A stretch of 64,000 nucleotides of DNA from Rusavskia elegans (Eukaryota; Ascomycota; Lecanoromycetes; Teloschistales; Teloschistaceae): positions 360,861 to 424,860 of the forward strand of contig SAUG01000046.1 of assembly GCA_011316305.1 (NCBI GenBank), given 5' to 3'. Positions within the stretch are counted from its first letter, which is position 1. Each line of letters starts with the position of its first letter. Of the stretch, positions 1 through 11,008 are shown piece by piece. Below the pieces are notes generated by a model, which was not told where the DNA came from, searched no databases, and worked only from the letters and a program-made list of their open reading frames with translations. The translations under genes were made by a program, and so were the position numbers.

Positions 1-1013
1 TAATAGTATTTAAAATATTTTAAAAAACGGCCGAAATTTATTTATTAACCGAATTTAAAAATATAGCTTTACTATACGATTTCCGTTTTAATAGATTTTA
101 AATTAACTAAAGGTAATTATTTAACTATATACTTTCTATATAAAGAAAGTAATATTTCTATCGAAGAATATATAGTTAATTAGAACTATTAAAAGATATC
201 GCGTATTCTAAAAAACTAAAAATCTATAGATATATATTTAGTATACGAGATATTATATAAAATAATTTCGATTTTAGTAAATTTCGTATATTATTAAAAG
301 TATATAACTTTTTAAATAACTAGATCTAAATATCTGACTTTTATTTTTATTAATATAGCTATTTATTATAGTTATAAAAGTATTTTAAAAGTATTTCTAA
401 TATAAAATTTATATAATTCCGAAACGTTTTTTTATAATACCGACTAACTTTAATAATTACGTTCTATTCTATTTCGATTATACTAATTTTCTTTTTAGTA
501 GAAAGACGAGCCGTATCGGTAAAAATATAAATATTAAAGTATCGTTTTATAAAATAATAGACGTAGGCCGCTCTTTAAATATCTTTATCTAGTATCTATT
601 CGTCGAAGAAGAAATTAAAATCGAAATAAATATTCTATTAATATACCGGGTCAGATAGTTCGATCTAACTATTATTTCGATCTTTAATATCTTTTATTAT
701 TATATATCGATAGAAAACCAGGTTATTCTAAATAGTTAAATCTATATTATTAAATATATTATATAAAAATAAAAATACGTCGAGAAAAGAATAAATCTAA
801 ACTGTAATTAGTATATATAATATTTTATACAACAATTACTAAAAGTTAACTTTTTTCTTTAATCGAATATTAATAACTAAATATTTCGATATATTAATAT
901 AGCTATTTACGGTAACTCTATAGATAAATTATTTTAATATCGTTATTATCTTTCGATTAGTAATCGAAGATATATGAAGTCTTACTATAATAGTATATAT
1001 TAATATAATTAGA

Positions 1014-1670
1014 CTGGCCGTTTTATTAAATTTCGAATTCGAATTCGTATTCCGGGTTCGAATTTCTAACCGTATTAGGAAGGAGATTAACTTTAACTAG
1101 TAATTTAGACGCAATAGCTACGTTTATCGCGAAATCGAATCGCTACTTTGGTTCGAAGTAGCCAGTCTAAATATAATATAATTTATTTTTAAAATAATAG
1201 ATAATTTAGATTTAAATAGATTATATAGTTTCAAAGATCTATAGCTATCGATAAAAAATTTTTATAGTTTCGCTTTCTATTTTTAAAGTCTATAGTTACT
1301 CGGCGGAAACTTCTAGAATTATAAATTTCTTACTATTAATTATAGCGACTAAAGTTTCGAAAATAGAATTTATAAAACATTAATTCTATAATTAAATATA
1401 ATAGTACTCTTTACTACGATTTGCTTTTTTATTATCGATATTAATTTAATTCGGATTATTTTTTATAAAATTTAAAATCTAGTTTTATATATTAAAAAAT
1501 ATTCCGCTTTTAATTAGATTGGCTACTTCGAACCAAAGTAGCGACTCGACTTCGCGATAAACGTAGCTATTACGTCTAAATTATTAGTTAAAGTTAGTTT
1601 CCTTTCTAATACGATTAGAAACTCGAACCCGAAATACGAATTCGAAATCGAAATTCGATAAAACGGCCAG
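1014..1670. mobile_element. Fold-back element with ~157-bp inverted arms
   Basis: Bases 1014-1170 and 1513-1670 are imperfect reverse complements over their whole length, separated by a 342-base AT-rich spacer. The outer ends share CTGGCCGTTTTAT, and the inner ends share a near-palindrome around GGTTCGAAGTAGCC. Most differences between the arms are C/T or G/A transitions, as expected of RIP acting on each arm. There is no open frame, so it would be a non-autonomous fold-back or long-TIR MITE. I could not identify a target-site duplication, so the superfamily is open. A relic of an inverted tandem insertion is the alternative. Confidence 0.8.
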
Positions 1671-3387
1671 CCTGCTTTTAGTAGTATAGATAGAAATATA
1701 GATACCTTTAATATATCTATATATCGGGTTAAATTTCTCGATATATTATAATATAAAAGTATAATTTATCTTTCCGTAATTATTTACTATCTACGTCGTT
1801 TCTTTATATTTTTTCTTTAGTTTTCGAATATATTTTTATAGATACGCTATTTTTTTAAACTAATAATAATATAGTTTTAAATTTTATAATCTATTCCTTT
1901 AATTTAATTTAACTTTAACTTATATTTAGTATAGCTATCTATACGGTTTCGCGAGGCGATTATATAAAGGTTAGTAAAGTAATCGTTTTTTCTTTTACGT
2001 TTACTTTAAAGACTAATCAGACGGCTAAATCTACTACGATTCGATTATTTAATATTTTAAAACTAGTTAATATCTCGCGTTTTATTCTATATAATAAAAG
2101 CTTTTTACTATTTTTAAATATTATAACTATAGCTCGAATATCTATAGTAGTACGAGACGTATTTAATACGTCTATTATTTTAAATAATTATTAATTATAA
2201 AAAATAATCTATAATTATAGATTTATAAAAATAATAATTTTCGTAGTAGAAACAATTAATAAACTAACGATATTAGATTAAACGCCTAATTTTACTATCG
2301 CTAGCATCGGTAATATATAGACATTATTTATCTAAATTTTAATTAAAAGTTTTTTAATATAATTAATTTATAATCTATTTTATAATAGATAGAAACTATC
2401 TATTTTTGAATTCTATTACTATAGTACGCGCTTTCTAAAATAAAAAAGGAAAGATTTTAATATCTATAAAAATAACGAATATAGAACGTAGAAATCTACT
2501 ATTAGAAATGAGAAAAGCTAATAAAATAACTATTAAAATTCCGAAAGAAAATACGCGTAAAAATATCCAGATATATTTTTCGAATAAAAAATTAACTAAA
2601 AATAATCCGTATATTCGGCGTCTAAAAGCTAGTAGTAAATATTTCTAGACTTTATTTTATTCTATAAATTATTTTATAAAAGTTAAATTTTTATTAATTT
2701 TAGCGTTCGTATTTCGCGATATAAAAAAATTATAAAAAAATATAAATCTATTAATATCGTATATTTTCTTTTTATATTTAGTCCGAGAAATTATAGAAGA
2801 TTTGAAACTCTAATCTAATAGTTTATAATTCCAAAAATTAATAGTAGAAATACTAAAAAAAATATTCGAAACTATTTTAATTATATAGTTTAAAGATATA
2901 TATTAGTTCTAATAATTACTATAATATTTTCCAATATATTTTAGTTTTAAATCTTATATACATCTATATAAAACGCGTTACTATTATAGAAAAAAACGCT
3001 AAATATTTCGTTTTATTTTATATTCTAAACTATATAATAGCTGGATTTTTCTATATATTTTTCTATATCTATTAATTTTTAAATATATATATTATTTATT
3101 TTCCTATAAATTTATATATTTTTAGAAAATAGAAATTATATTATCCGGTAAATCTATATTATCTTTACCCGAAAAAGATAAAATTCTATTAAAAATCTAA
3201 AAAGTTATTTATAGACTTTTAATTTTTTAAAAATAAAAAAGCGAAATAATTAACGGCGGAAAAAGAACGCTTTAATATCTATAGGACGATAGAAAGAGTA
3301 AATAAAAAAGCGCGTTTAAATCGCGTTTAAAAGAATATAAATATATTATATACGGCTTCTCGTATATAATATAAATAGGATTAATAA

Positions 3388-3852
3388 TTTAATTCTTTTT
3401 TTTTTTTTTTTTTTTTTTATTAATCATTCGGATTTTTTTGATTTTAGTCTTTTACGAATTTTAACGCTAGAAGCGCTAATTCGATCAGATTATACAATTA
3501 TTTAGTATTCAAATATTTTTATCGAAAACTCGTATTAAAAATTTTCGAAAGAATTAGATTTAGACTAAAATCTAGAGGGAAACCGTAATCTATTTAACTT
3601 TAATTAATTTAATTTCCTTCGATCGATCGAGCTAGACCGAGACGATCTACTATCCAGTTTTTCTATATTTTAAAACTCTATAAAAATCGACTAGAGTCGA
3701 TAGAAAAAACTTAAATATTAGATTAGCCTTCGAAGGATTCGAATCCCCGACCTATCGGATTAATTCCGTTAATTCCGAAGAACGCTGGATCCGCCGGACC
3801 TCCAGGTCACGCAATATTGCCACTGCGCCACCCAGATCTTTAATTCTTTTTT
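3388..3852 (-). mobile_element. tRNA-derived SINE with poly(A) tail and target duplication
   Basis: Read on the minus strand, the element starts at 3838 with a tRNA-like head: an A-box-like TGGCGCAGTGG and, about 90 bases on, a B-box-like GGATTCGAATCC. A ~300-base body follows, and it ends in a run of 23 A (plus-strand T at 3396-3418). It is flanked by a 14-base direct repeat, TTTAATTCTTTTTT, at 3388-3401 and 3839-3852. Head, tail and target duplication together define a SINE moved by LINE-type target-primed reverse transcription. The head (about 3720-3838) is GC-rich and keeps CA/TG, unlike the surrounding DNA. The body looks partly RIP-altered. I cannot assign the parent tRNA, because the head's cloverleaf is degenerate. 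Confidence 0.8.
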
Positions 3853-6800
3853 AAATCTATTATTATATATACTAATCGCTTTATATAATTAACAGTTTTA
3901 AATCTTTAATATAAAAAAGTATTATAAAACCGAATAGATACGAAATAGAAAGTTAATAGAAATATTCGAAAATAACTAATTCCGAAATATACTAGTAAAC
4001 TAGTATCCGGTATATATATATAATAATTATAATAACTTTTTCTATAGCGAATCTAACCGAATATATATATAGTTAGTCGCGGGTAATTTAAATCTACTAG
4101 ATATAAAAATAGAAAAAGACGAAATTAATAGAGCTAATACCGAAAAAAATCTAAAAGCTAATAGAAAACCAGCTAGTGAAGAAAATTATATAAAAGCTAG
4201 TAGAGATATAAAAATAGATATAAAAAGAAATCCGGCTATTAAAAACGCTAGTATAGAAACGGATAAAGCTATATAATAGCAGGACTATATATAAAATAAA
4301 TTACGCGAGTTTTATTCTATACGTTCTATTATTAAAAGCGATTTAACTAGTTCTATTTATATTTTTATTATAAAATAGTATAAATGTCGGTTAATTATTC
4401 GAAAGTTATATTAATTATTTAAAAGTTATCTTTAATTATATATCGTAAAAACTTCCCTTTATATATATCTAGGTTTTCTAGATTAATTCTATTATTTTCT
4501 AATCTAAAAATATATATCACTTTTCTTTATATTATTATCTACTAAATTTTAATAGTATAGATTTTAATTTTCAAAATCCAAATCAATCTATATCATTCTA
4601 GCTATATAATATAGCTATAAAGTCTACGCGTTTAATAAATATATTATATATACGGAAAAGTTTTTTCTAAAAGTTTATATTAGATTTCTAATAGAATATA
4701 ATAGTTCTAATATCTATAATATCTGGATATCTAGCTAGCGGAAGGTTATACGAAGCCGTAATATTATATTTAACGAAGATTCGTTCTATTTTCTAGAAAA
4801 GATTAATATAATTTAATTTTAAATAAAGTTATTTTTTTATAATATATTTAATAATCTCTATATAGACCCGTCTATATACAACGAGCTTTCTAAATTTAAC
4901 GATAATAACGAAAATAAAAATATTATTATTTAAAAATCTGTAGAAGCGTTAAATAATATTAAAAAAAAGAAAAAAAAATTTTATTTCTATTTTCTCTAAA
5001 TTTTTTAATTTTGAAAAATAATAATAACTATTACCTAGACGATATATTCTAATATAACGATATCTAGAATATTTTCGAATCAATTTTTTTACTATAGAAA
5101 AAATCGAGGCCGCGTAAAAAAATTTAGAAAAAAAATATTATCGTTAATAATATATCTTTAATCTTATATTCGAAAGAAATCGGAAAAAATTTAAACGTAT
5201 ATAATATAGCTAATATTAATAGATAATATTCTATAGATATTTTATATAGCTTTTATAATTTATTATATAGCTCGAACGCTATATAAAGATAATTTCCCGC
5301 TAGATCTACTATTATATAAGCGAATTTTTATTAATATATACTATTATCGCGAGTAGTTTCTATCGAAATCTAAATACTGAAAAAATATATTTAAATATCT
5401 ATTAAAAAAAAGCTTTATAAAAACTATATAAATCGAAATTAAAACGTTTTAAAATAAAGAAATCTAGAAAAAAGTAGCCGATAATAAAGTTTCTAAAAAT
5501 AATAGTATTACTATTTCTATTATCTAGGTTTTTAAATATAAATTCGATAACTAAAAATATCTATTTAAATTTAAAACTTGTTTATATACTAGAAGAAATC
5601 TTTAAAATATTAAAGTAAATATATATATTATTATATTAGCTATAAATAATTTTCGAGCTTTTATAGCTATTATTATATACTTTAACTATAAAACTCGGCA
5701 GTATAATATCGTTAACGTATTCGCTAACAGCGATATTAATAAATCCATTTATATTAAATTTCTATAGAGTTAAAAAGAATCGAAAATAGTTCTACTACTA
5801 TTTCTATAAACGCTATATAGATTAAAGTAATTTTTAACGTTTTGGTTTCGCTATTTATTATTTATATTAAATAATTTATAATTTTAAACGATTTCCGGTA
5901 CCGAATATCTCTTTATCTATAAATATATATTTCTATTCTTTTTCGTTAATAATATTACTATTATTTTCGAAGCTAGGAATATTAAATATATAGAGGAATT
6001 TTAGATTAAACTATTTAAAAAAAATATATATATAAAATTTTTAAATAAAATTATATAGTTTCTAGATATTCGAATAATATACGAAAAGAAATTATATAAA
6101 CTATTTCTATATTAGAATTCCTTTATCGATAAAATTACGAAAAAGTATTATATTAATTTTCCTATAAAAAGTTCTAGAATTTCGTTAGCGAATACTAAAA
6201 TTTTTACGAAAAATATTAAATAAATTATATTATAGTAAAATTTCGTATACTAATAATTTATCGGTTTAATATAATTCGCGGCTATTATAAACCGCGTTAA
6301 TATCGGTTTTATTTTTTTTTTAATTTTTAAAATTTTTTATAAATCTTTCCGAATATTATTATATAGCTACTGTTCGAGTTCTATAATATCTAAAATATTT
6401 AAAATTTCTTTTAATTATTTATAATATCTCTATACCAGATTTAAATAAAATATTTATCGATTTATCGGATATATTTTTTATAGATAATTCTAATATTCGC
6501 TGTAGCTTTTAAAATTATTACTTTAAACTATTTAATAGTACTATTGATTAGAAAACTTCTAAATAAAAGATAGTTATAATAAATTTAACGGAAACCGAAT
6601 TATTCGGCGCTATAATAATAGGAAAAAAAATTATATAATAAAATAAATTTTTTAAAAAGATCGCTATAGATTTAAACTATAAATTTTTTATCGAAATCGA
6701 TAATATATAGATTATATAAATCTTCTAGAACGGTAATTTATAGTTTATATTTAAATTTCGTTATATAGATATTTATTATTATTAGTTTCGCTAGAAAATT

Positions 6801-7658
6801 TATAATAGAAACGTTTTAATTAAATATATAGCTTCCGTAGCTATTTTAGTCGATAGTTTTATAAAAACCCTTCCAATATAATATTATAAAGAGTTTATTT
6901 AACTTCTAGGATTTCAGAATATAGAATTAAACGAGATTTTCTATAATAATACTATTACTACCGCTATTAATATTTTAGATCTATCTAGATTTATAGATCC
7001 GAATAAATCTAATTAAAAATTCTTTTATATCGCTTTTAAAGTTATATATTACTTTAATATCTAGTAAATATAATTAAATAGAATAGTATAGTAATTAATA
7101 TAGATATAACAGAAATTTTATAATAGTAGAACTATTATAATAATATTTACTATTACTATAGTTCTAATATTATAGATTTATATTTATTAAACCTCGATTC
7201 GAATCCGAATTCTATTAATTTCTTTTTACTCTTTTTATATATTAAATTCTAGTTATTTTATATTAATATTTAGTTTATAATTTAGTCTAAAATATAAATT
7301 CTTTAATTTCGACTTTTATTATTTATAATACGGTTATTTCTATACTAATTTAAAAGGAGGATATATACGGTAATACTATTAATAAAAATTATATAGAAGT
7401 AAAGTCTATCGACGCTTACTATCGATTTTAAAAAGATATAAAAACCTGCGAATATAGTATTTATAGTCGATACGGAAACGATTCCGGAATATACGATAGA
7501 AAACGGACTTTTAAAGTAATATAAACTTTTTATTATAGCTAACGTTACCTATTTAGGCCTAGCGTTTACTTATTACGCGTATTATTTAGCTATTTATAGA
7601 TTTCCTCTTCTCCTGCTTCCCAGAATATACAATACACACTTATTTTTCATGCAAATTC

Positions 7659-8075
7659 TCACTCCTGCACTGGAGCTGACAGTAGCCTAGTCAGCACCTT
7701 CTCCTGGTCACTCGGTTGCATCGCGGCATCAAGTGCCGCTGTTAGCAGGATCATCAGCCAACTAAATCTGTCCATCTGTTGCACCAGTGGATTATTCCCT
7801 GTATATTTGTTGCGGAACATGGTGCGCTGTCCATTCTGATATAACATTATCTTCTGGGACCAGCGCTTTTGCAAGTCTGCTGTCTCGAACAGACCCTTGC
7901 GTGTGAACACGGTGTCGATATCGACATTCATCCAGTCGAGGAGCACTCGATCCTTGAATTGTGCCATGATCCAAGTTCCTACTTTGCGGCCGGCACCGGC
8001 CATCGTGGCAATGTCTCCAGCCGAGAACCCCCATGTAGCGAGCGCGACCGATCCGGATTGGAAACTCAGTGCCAT
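7659..8075 (-). pseudogene. 5' fragment of an uncharacterised fungal protein, truncated at the repeat edge
   Basis: A 138-residue frame starts at the ATG at 8075. The N-terminus (ALATWGFSAGDIATMAGAGR, then VGTWIMAQFKDRVLLDWM) resembles the start of a family of long, uncharacterised fungal proteins that I remember only as hypothetical. The frame stops at 7659, about 40 bases before the RIP-degraded island. Since the remembered relatives are much longer, this is probably the surviving 5' end of a gene whose remainder was lost or replaced by repeats. It could instead be a genuine short protein. No function can be given. Confidence 0.5.
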
Positions 8076-9955
8076 AATAGCTGGATCCGGCTGAGAGCAG
8101 CAAAATCCAGATTCGGGGCTCAATATATAGCTTGCAAGGTCGACTCCAGCTCTCCCACCGCGTCCTGGTCGGATTACGTTTTCCGTAGAGTTGAAAGTAT
8201 AGTGATGTGGTGTGCTGTGCTTCAGTACCTGTCTGACTCTAATTGCGCGAGATTGACAGGCAGCAGCTACAACGTACTAGGCTGCCGACCCACGGCCTGG
8301 TCGAGCCGCGACTGTAGAACTTAAAAAGCAGAAAGTACATACAAGGCTACACTGCGAATGGGGGAATCAAATCGCACCCCACTACACCTACTGGTAAACG
8401 GATTGAGAATGCAGCTTCTGCGAGGATGATCGTTTCAAGCCTTGCCATTGTTATACTCTTGCTTCACATCTCTAAAACGAGACGGTGGATTCACTTTGGT
8501 GGCAGTAAAGTTCTTTGAAGGTAACGAAGTTGCTAAGCATTGGCCGTATTATAATACACCCATTTTTAATAGCTTTAGTCTTAGACCTTCTTTAATCAGT
8601 ATATAGAATATTGGGGTTTTGTGACGTTTTACTACTTACCGTTTTAGTTTTGAATTAGATTTGATTTAGAAACGTAACGATTTATTAGAATATACTAGTC
8701 GAAAATTTTGATTTAAAATAAAAAATTGGATCACCATAATATTGAGGGAAAAGAAGATTATCGAAAAAACTTTAAATAGTCTGAATACCGCTACCGCTTT
8801 ATTTATTACCGTCTTCCAAGCAACCTTGAATACAATATATTCAACCTTCGTGACAGCAGTGTCCAGTAAATCGAAATACCAATAGAACGTCAACAATCAT
8901 CAAAGAACCGGGAAAAGAGAGTCTTTCCAGAGGAATTGAGATTTGACTGTGTAACTGTATCGAGTACTCGCAATAGAGGTAACGATACGCGGTATCCAAT
9001 ACCTCGATTGCAGTTGTTGGATTGTTAATATATGCCGGCGTTTTGAAGATCTGACGATGGCCTCGTAGTAGGGTATCATATCTTGTAGGATAACAAGTAG
9101 TTGCAATCGAGGTGACGGTGAGCGATATCCGATACCTCAATTGCGTTCGTTGGATGTTTGAAGGGCTAGGAGGCGCGATACCCCAGTGCATTGATGGTGT
9201 GGTCGCCTTCACTCATCAATACCTTGTTTGCGTGAGTACAGATGTCATGTTCGTCGGTATGGGCGGATTCGACAACCGTGGTATCGACTTGAGTTTGCGA
9301 CTTTGTCGTGGTCTTCAAGGATCTGATGATGACCTTGTGGTGTAGGAGCGGCGGAGGGTAGCATGTCTTGTGGGATGACGAATGGTAGTTGGAAAGTATG
9401 CAGATTACTCCGAAATGAAGCATGCTTCAATAAATCTCATGCACTGGTAGCAGGCTACCGGACTTGGATGTCCGTCGACGTATTGAGATGCCCGACTTGC
9501 CCACCAAGGGAATAGCAGCGTCCGTGCAGCCATGCTCGATGTTAAGGGTCGGTGCGCAGGAAACAAGATTCATAGTAGAGAAGGGCATAGGAGAACATAC
9601 GAAGCAGGAGGCAGCAACAGTGATCAGTCCTCAAGTTTCTTTGATTTTCTCAATTCCACTAGTATATGTACACAAGCTCTCCAAAGCAAACGAGCCATCT
9701 TCGAAAAGATTACCGCATTGAAATCCACACAAAGGTCCCGAAGAGATTAATCACACCCAAAGCAGCTCACAGAGCCCGTCGCACGTACGTGATACATATA
9801 GCCCCCCGCAAATCTATGCCAGCCATATTGATGGAAACGACATCTTTTGTTCCACTTGGTATCATGGGGGTATCTCGGACGCACACTGATCGCAGCAGGG
9901 CCGAACTGAAAATTTGACAGAAGATGATCATGACATGACTTCGTAGATGCTTGAC
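8076..9955. other. Gene-poor transition zone
   Basis: No convincing gene. Bases of about 8540-8830 are again AT-rich and may be a short repeat relic. A diverged duplication occupies 8976-9392 (listed separately). Several short open frames lie on both strands (for example 9464-9721 and 9666-9917), but none has a recognisable domain or a consistent splice model. Confidence 0.5.
8976..9392. repeat. Diverged direct duplication
   Basis: The block at 8976-9022 recurs at 9109-9155: both carry GAGGT-AC followed by a GATACCTC-like core and then TTGGAT. The sequence after the first copy (9041-9103, GAAGATCTGACGATG followed by ATCATATCTTGTAGGAT) recurs, diverged, at about 9311-9391. The second unit carries roughly 155 extra bases between its two halves. 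This looks like an old tandem duplication with a later insertion or deletion. It has no coding potential that I recognise. Confidence 0.6.
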
Positions 9956-11008
9956 TTATACGAAGAAGATGGCGGCGATAGCGGTAAGACCAGCAGCGAC
10001 GAAAGAGCCGCTAAAGGTGCTTGCTGCGCCAGTAAAAGGGGTGATGGGAGCACCTGTCGGGCCGGGGAAAACACTGTGATATATTAGCCAATGCTACTTT
10101 GAACGAATTAAAATGTTTCAGTAGACTTACCCTCCAGTTGAAGCAGTGCCGGCAGGGGCAATTCCACCAGCCGGGGCAACTCCACCAGCAGGGGGAACTG
10201 CTGGACCAGTAGCGTAAGGGGGAACAGCTGGCGAGTTGTCCACTGTGCTGGGAAGTGCTCCGCCCGAAGGCAAAGCAGCATCTCCATTGTTACCAGCGCC
10301 ACCTTCAATTGGGCTGTTGGACCCAGAGCCATTGCCATTGTCAGCACCATTTCCAGGGGTAGAACCACTGGTAGGGACGCCTGATGGCGCAACGGTGACA
10401 GTGATGTAGCTGGTGACAGCGGGAGGGCAAGTGGTGGGAGGGCAGACACCGCTAGCGAGAGGAATCGAAGATGATTCGCCAACAGGGGAGTTATCTGAGT
10501 TGCTTGGAATCGACGAGGTGGGTGCGGGCTGGTTGTCTTGCACAGGTGCGAGAGAGGTGGGTGCGGGCTGGTTGTCTTGCACAGGTGCGGGAGAGGTGGG
10601 TGCGGGCTGGTTTTCTTGCACAGGTGCGGGAGAGGTAGGTGCTGGAGTATTGATAGGCGCTGGGCTGGTTTCCTGAACGGGCGAATTGTCGGAATTGACT
10701 GGCACGGGCGTGCCGCTAACGAAAGGCACGACGCTCGTGGTTACGTAAGGCGAGGTGGTTGCAGGGCAGTAGGTGACAGTCGGAGCACAGCTGGTGACGG
10801 TGTAGGTCTGAGTCTGGTAGACAGTCTCATCGGCGGAAACAGTTGAGGATTCCTCTACTGGCGATTGGGCGGTGGATGAAATGACTGGGTTGGAAACCGA
10901 GGTAGGTGCTTGAACCTGTCCATCGGGAATCTGAGAGACGACACCACCCTCCAGGGAAGCGGAAGCAGCACCGATGAGGACGGCGGAGGCGACGACAGAG
11001 TAACGCAT
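9956..11008 (-). CDS. GPI-anchored Pro/Ser/Thr-rich cell-wall protein
   Basis: Two exons (10131-11008 and 9956-10073) with a 57-base intron whose removal replaces an early stop and gives 331 residues. Residues 1 to about 18 form a signal peptide (MRYSVVASAVLIGAASAS). The middle is rich in Pro, Ser, Thr and Ala and carries a 13-residue tandem repeat (three near-perfect copies, PAPTSPAPVQENQ type) and Cys pairs (TSCAPTVTYCPAT; CPPTTCPP). The spliced C-terminus ends in small residues followed by a hydrophobic tail (FVAAGLTAIAAIFFV), the classic GPI-attachment signal. The protein is therefore expected at the plasma membrane or covalently in the wall, heavily O-glycosylated. No enzymatic or CFEM domain is visible. 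Structural or adhesive wall role is inferred. Confidence 0.85.
10515..10631 (-). repeat. 39-bp coding minisatellite (three units)
   Basis: Three near-identical 39-base units lie in tandem, with a fourth degraded unit on either side, and encode the 13-residue repeat of the GPI protein. The units differ at only a few positions, which suggests recent expansion or homogenisation. Confidence 0.85.

Larger units (their letters stand above)
1..7620. repeat. RIP-degraded AT-rich repeat island
   Basis: The block is strongly AT-rich and almost lacks the dinucleotides CA and TG, while TA is very frequent and CG (as TCG/CGA) persists. That is the expected end product of repeat-induced point mutation, which turns CpA into TpA on either strand. 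I find no open frame of 60 codons or more anywhere in it. The right edge is sharp: sequence up to about 7600 is CA-poor, and CA-rich sequence begins at about 7620. It is presumably a stack of dead transposons, but no protein family can be read. Two structured elements inside are listed separately. The stretches 1-1013, 1671-3387 and 3853-7620 otherwise show no gene and no readable domain. Confidence 0.9.

Noticed and set aside
1014..1670. CRISPR-like or palindromic regulatory array
   Set aside because: There are only two long inverted arms, no regularly spaced short repeats, and the genome is fungal.
3720..3840. Stand-alone functional tRNA gene
   Set aside because: The cloverleaf is poor, and the downstream poly(A) and flanking target duplication show it is a SINE head.
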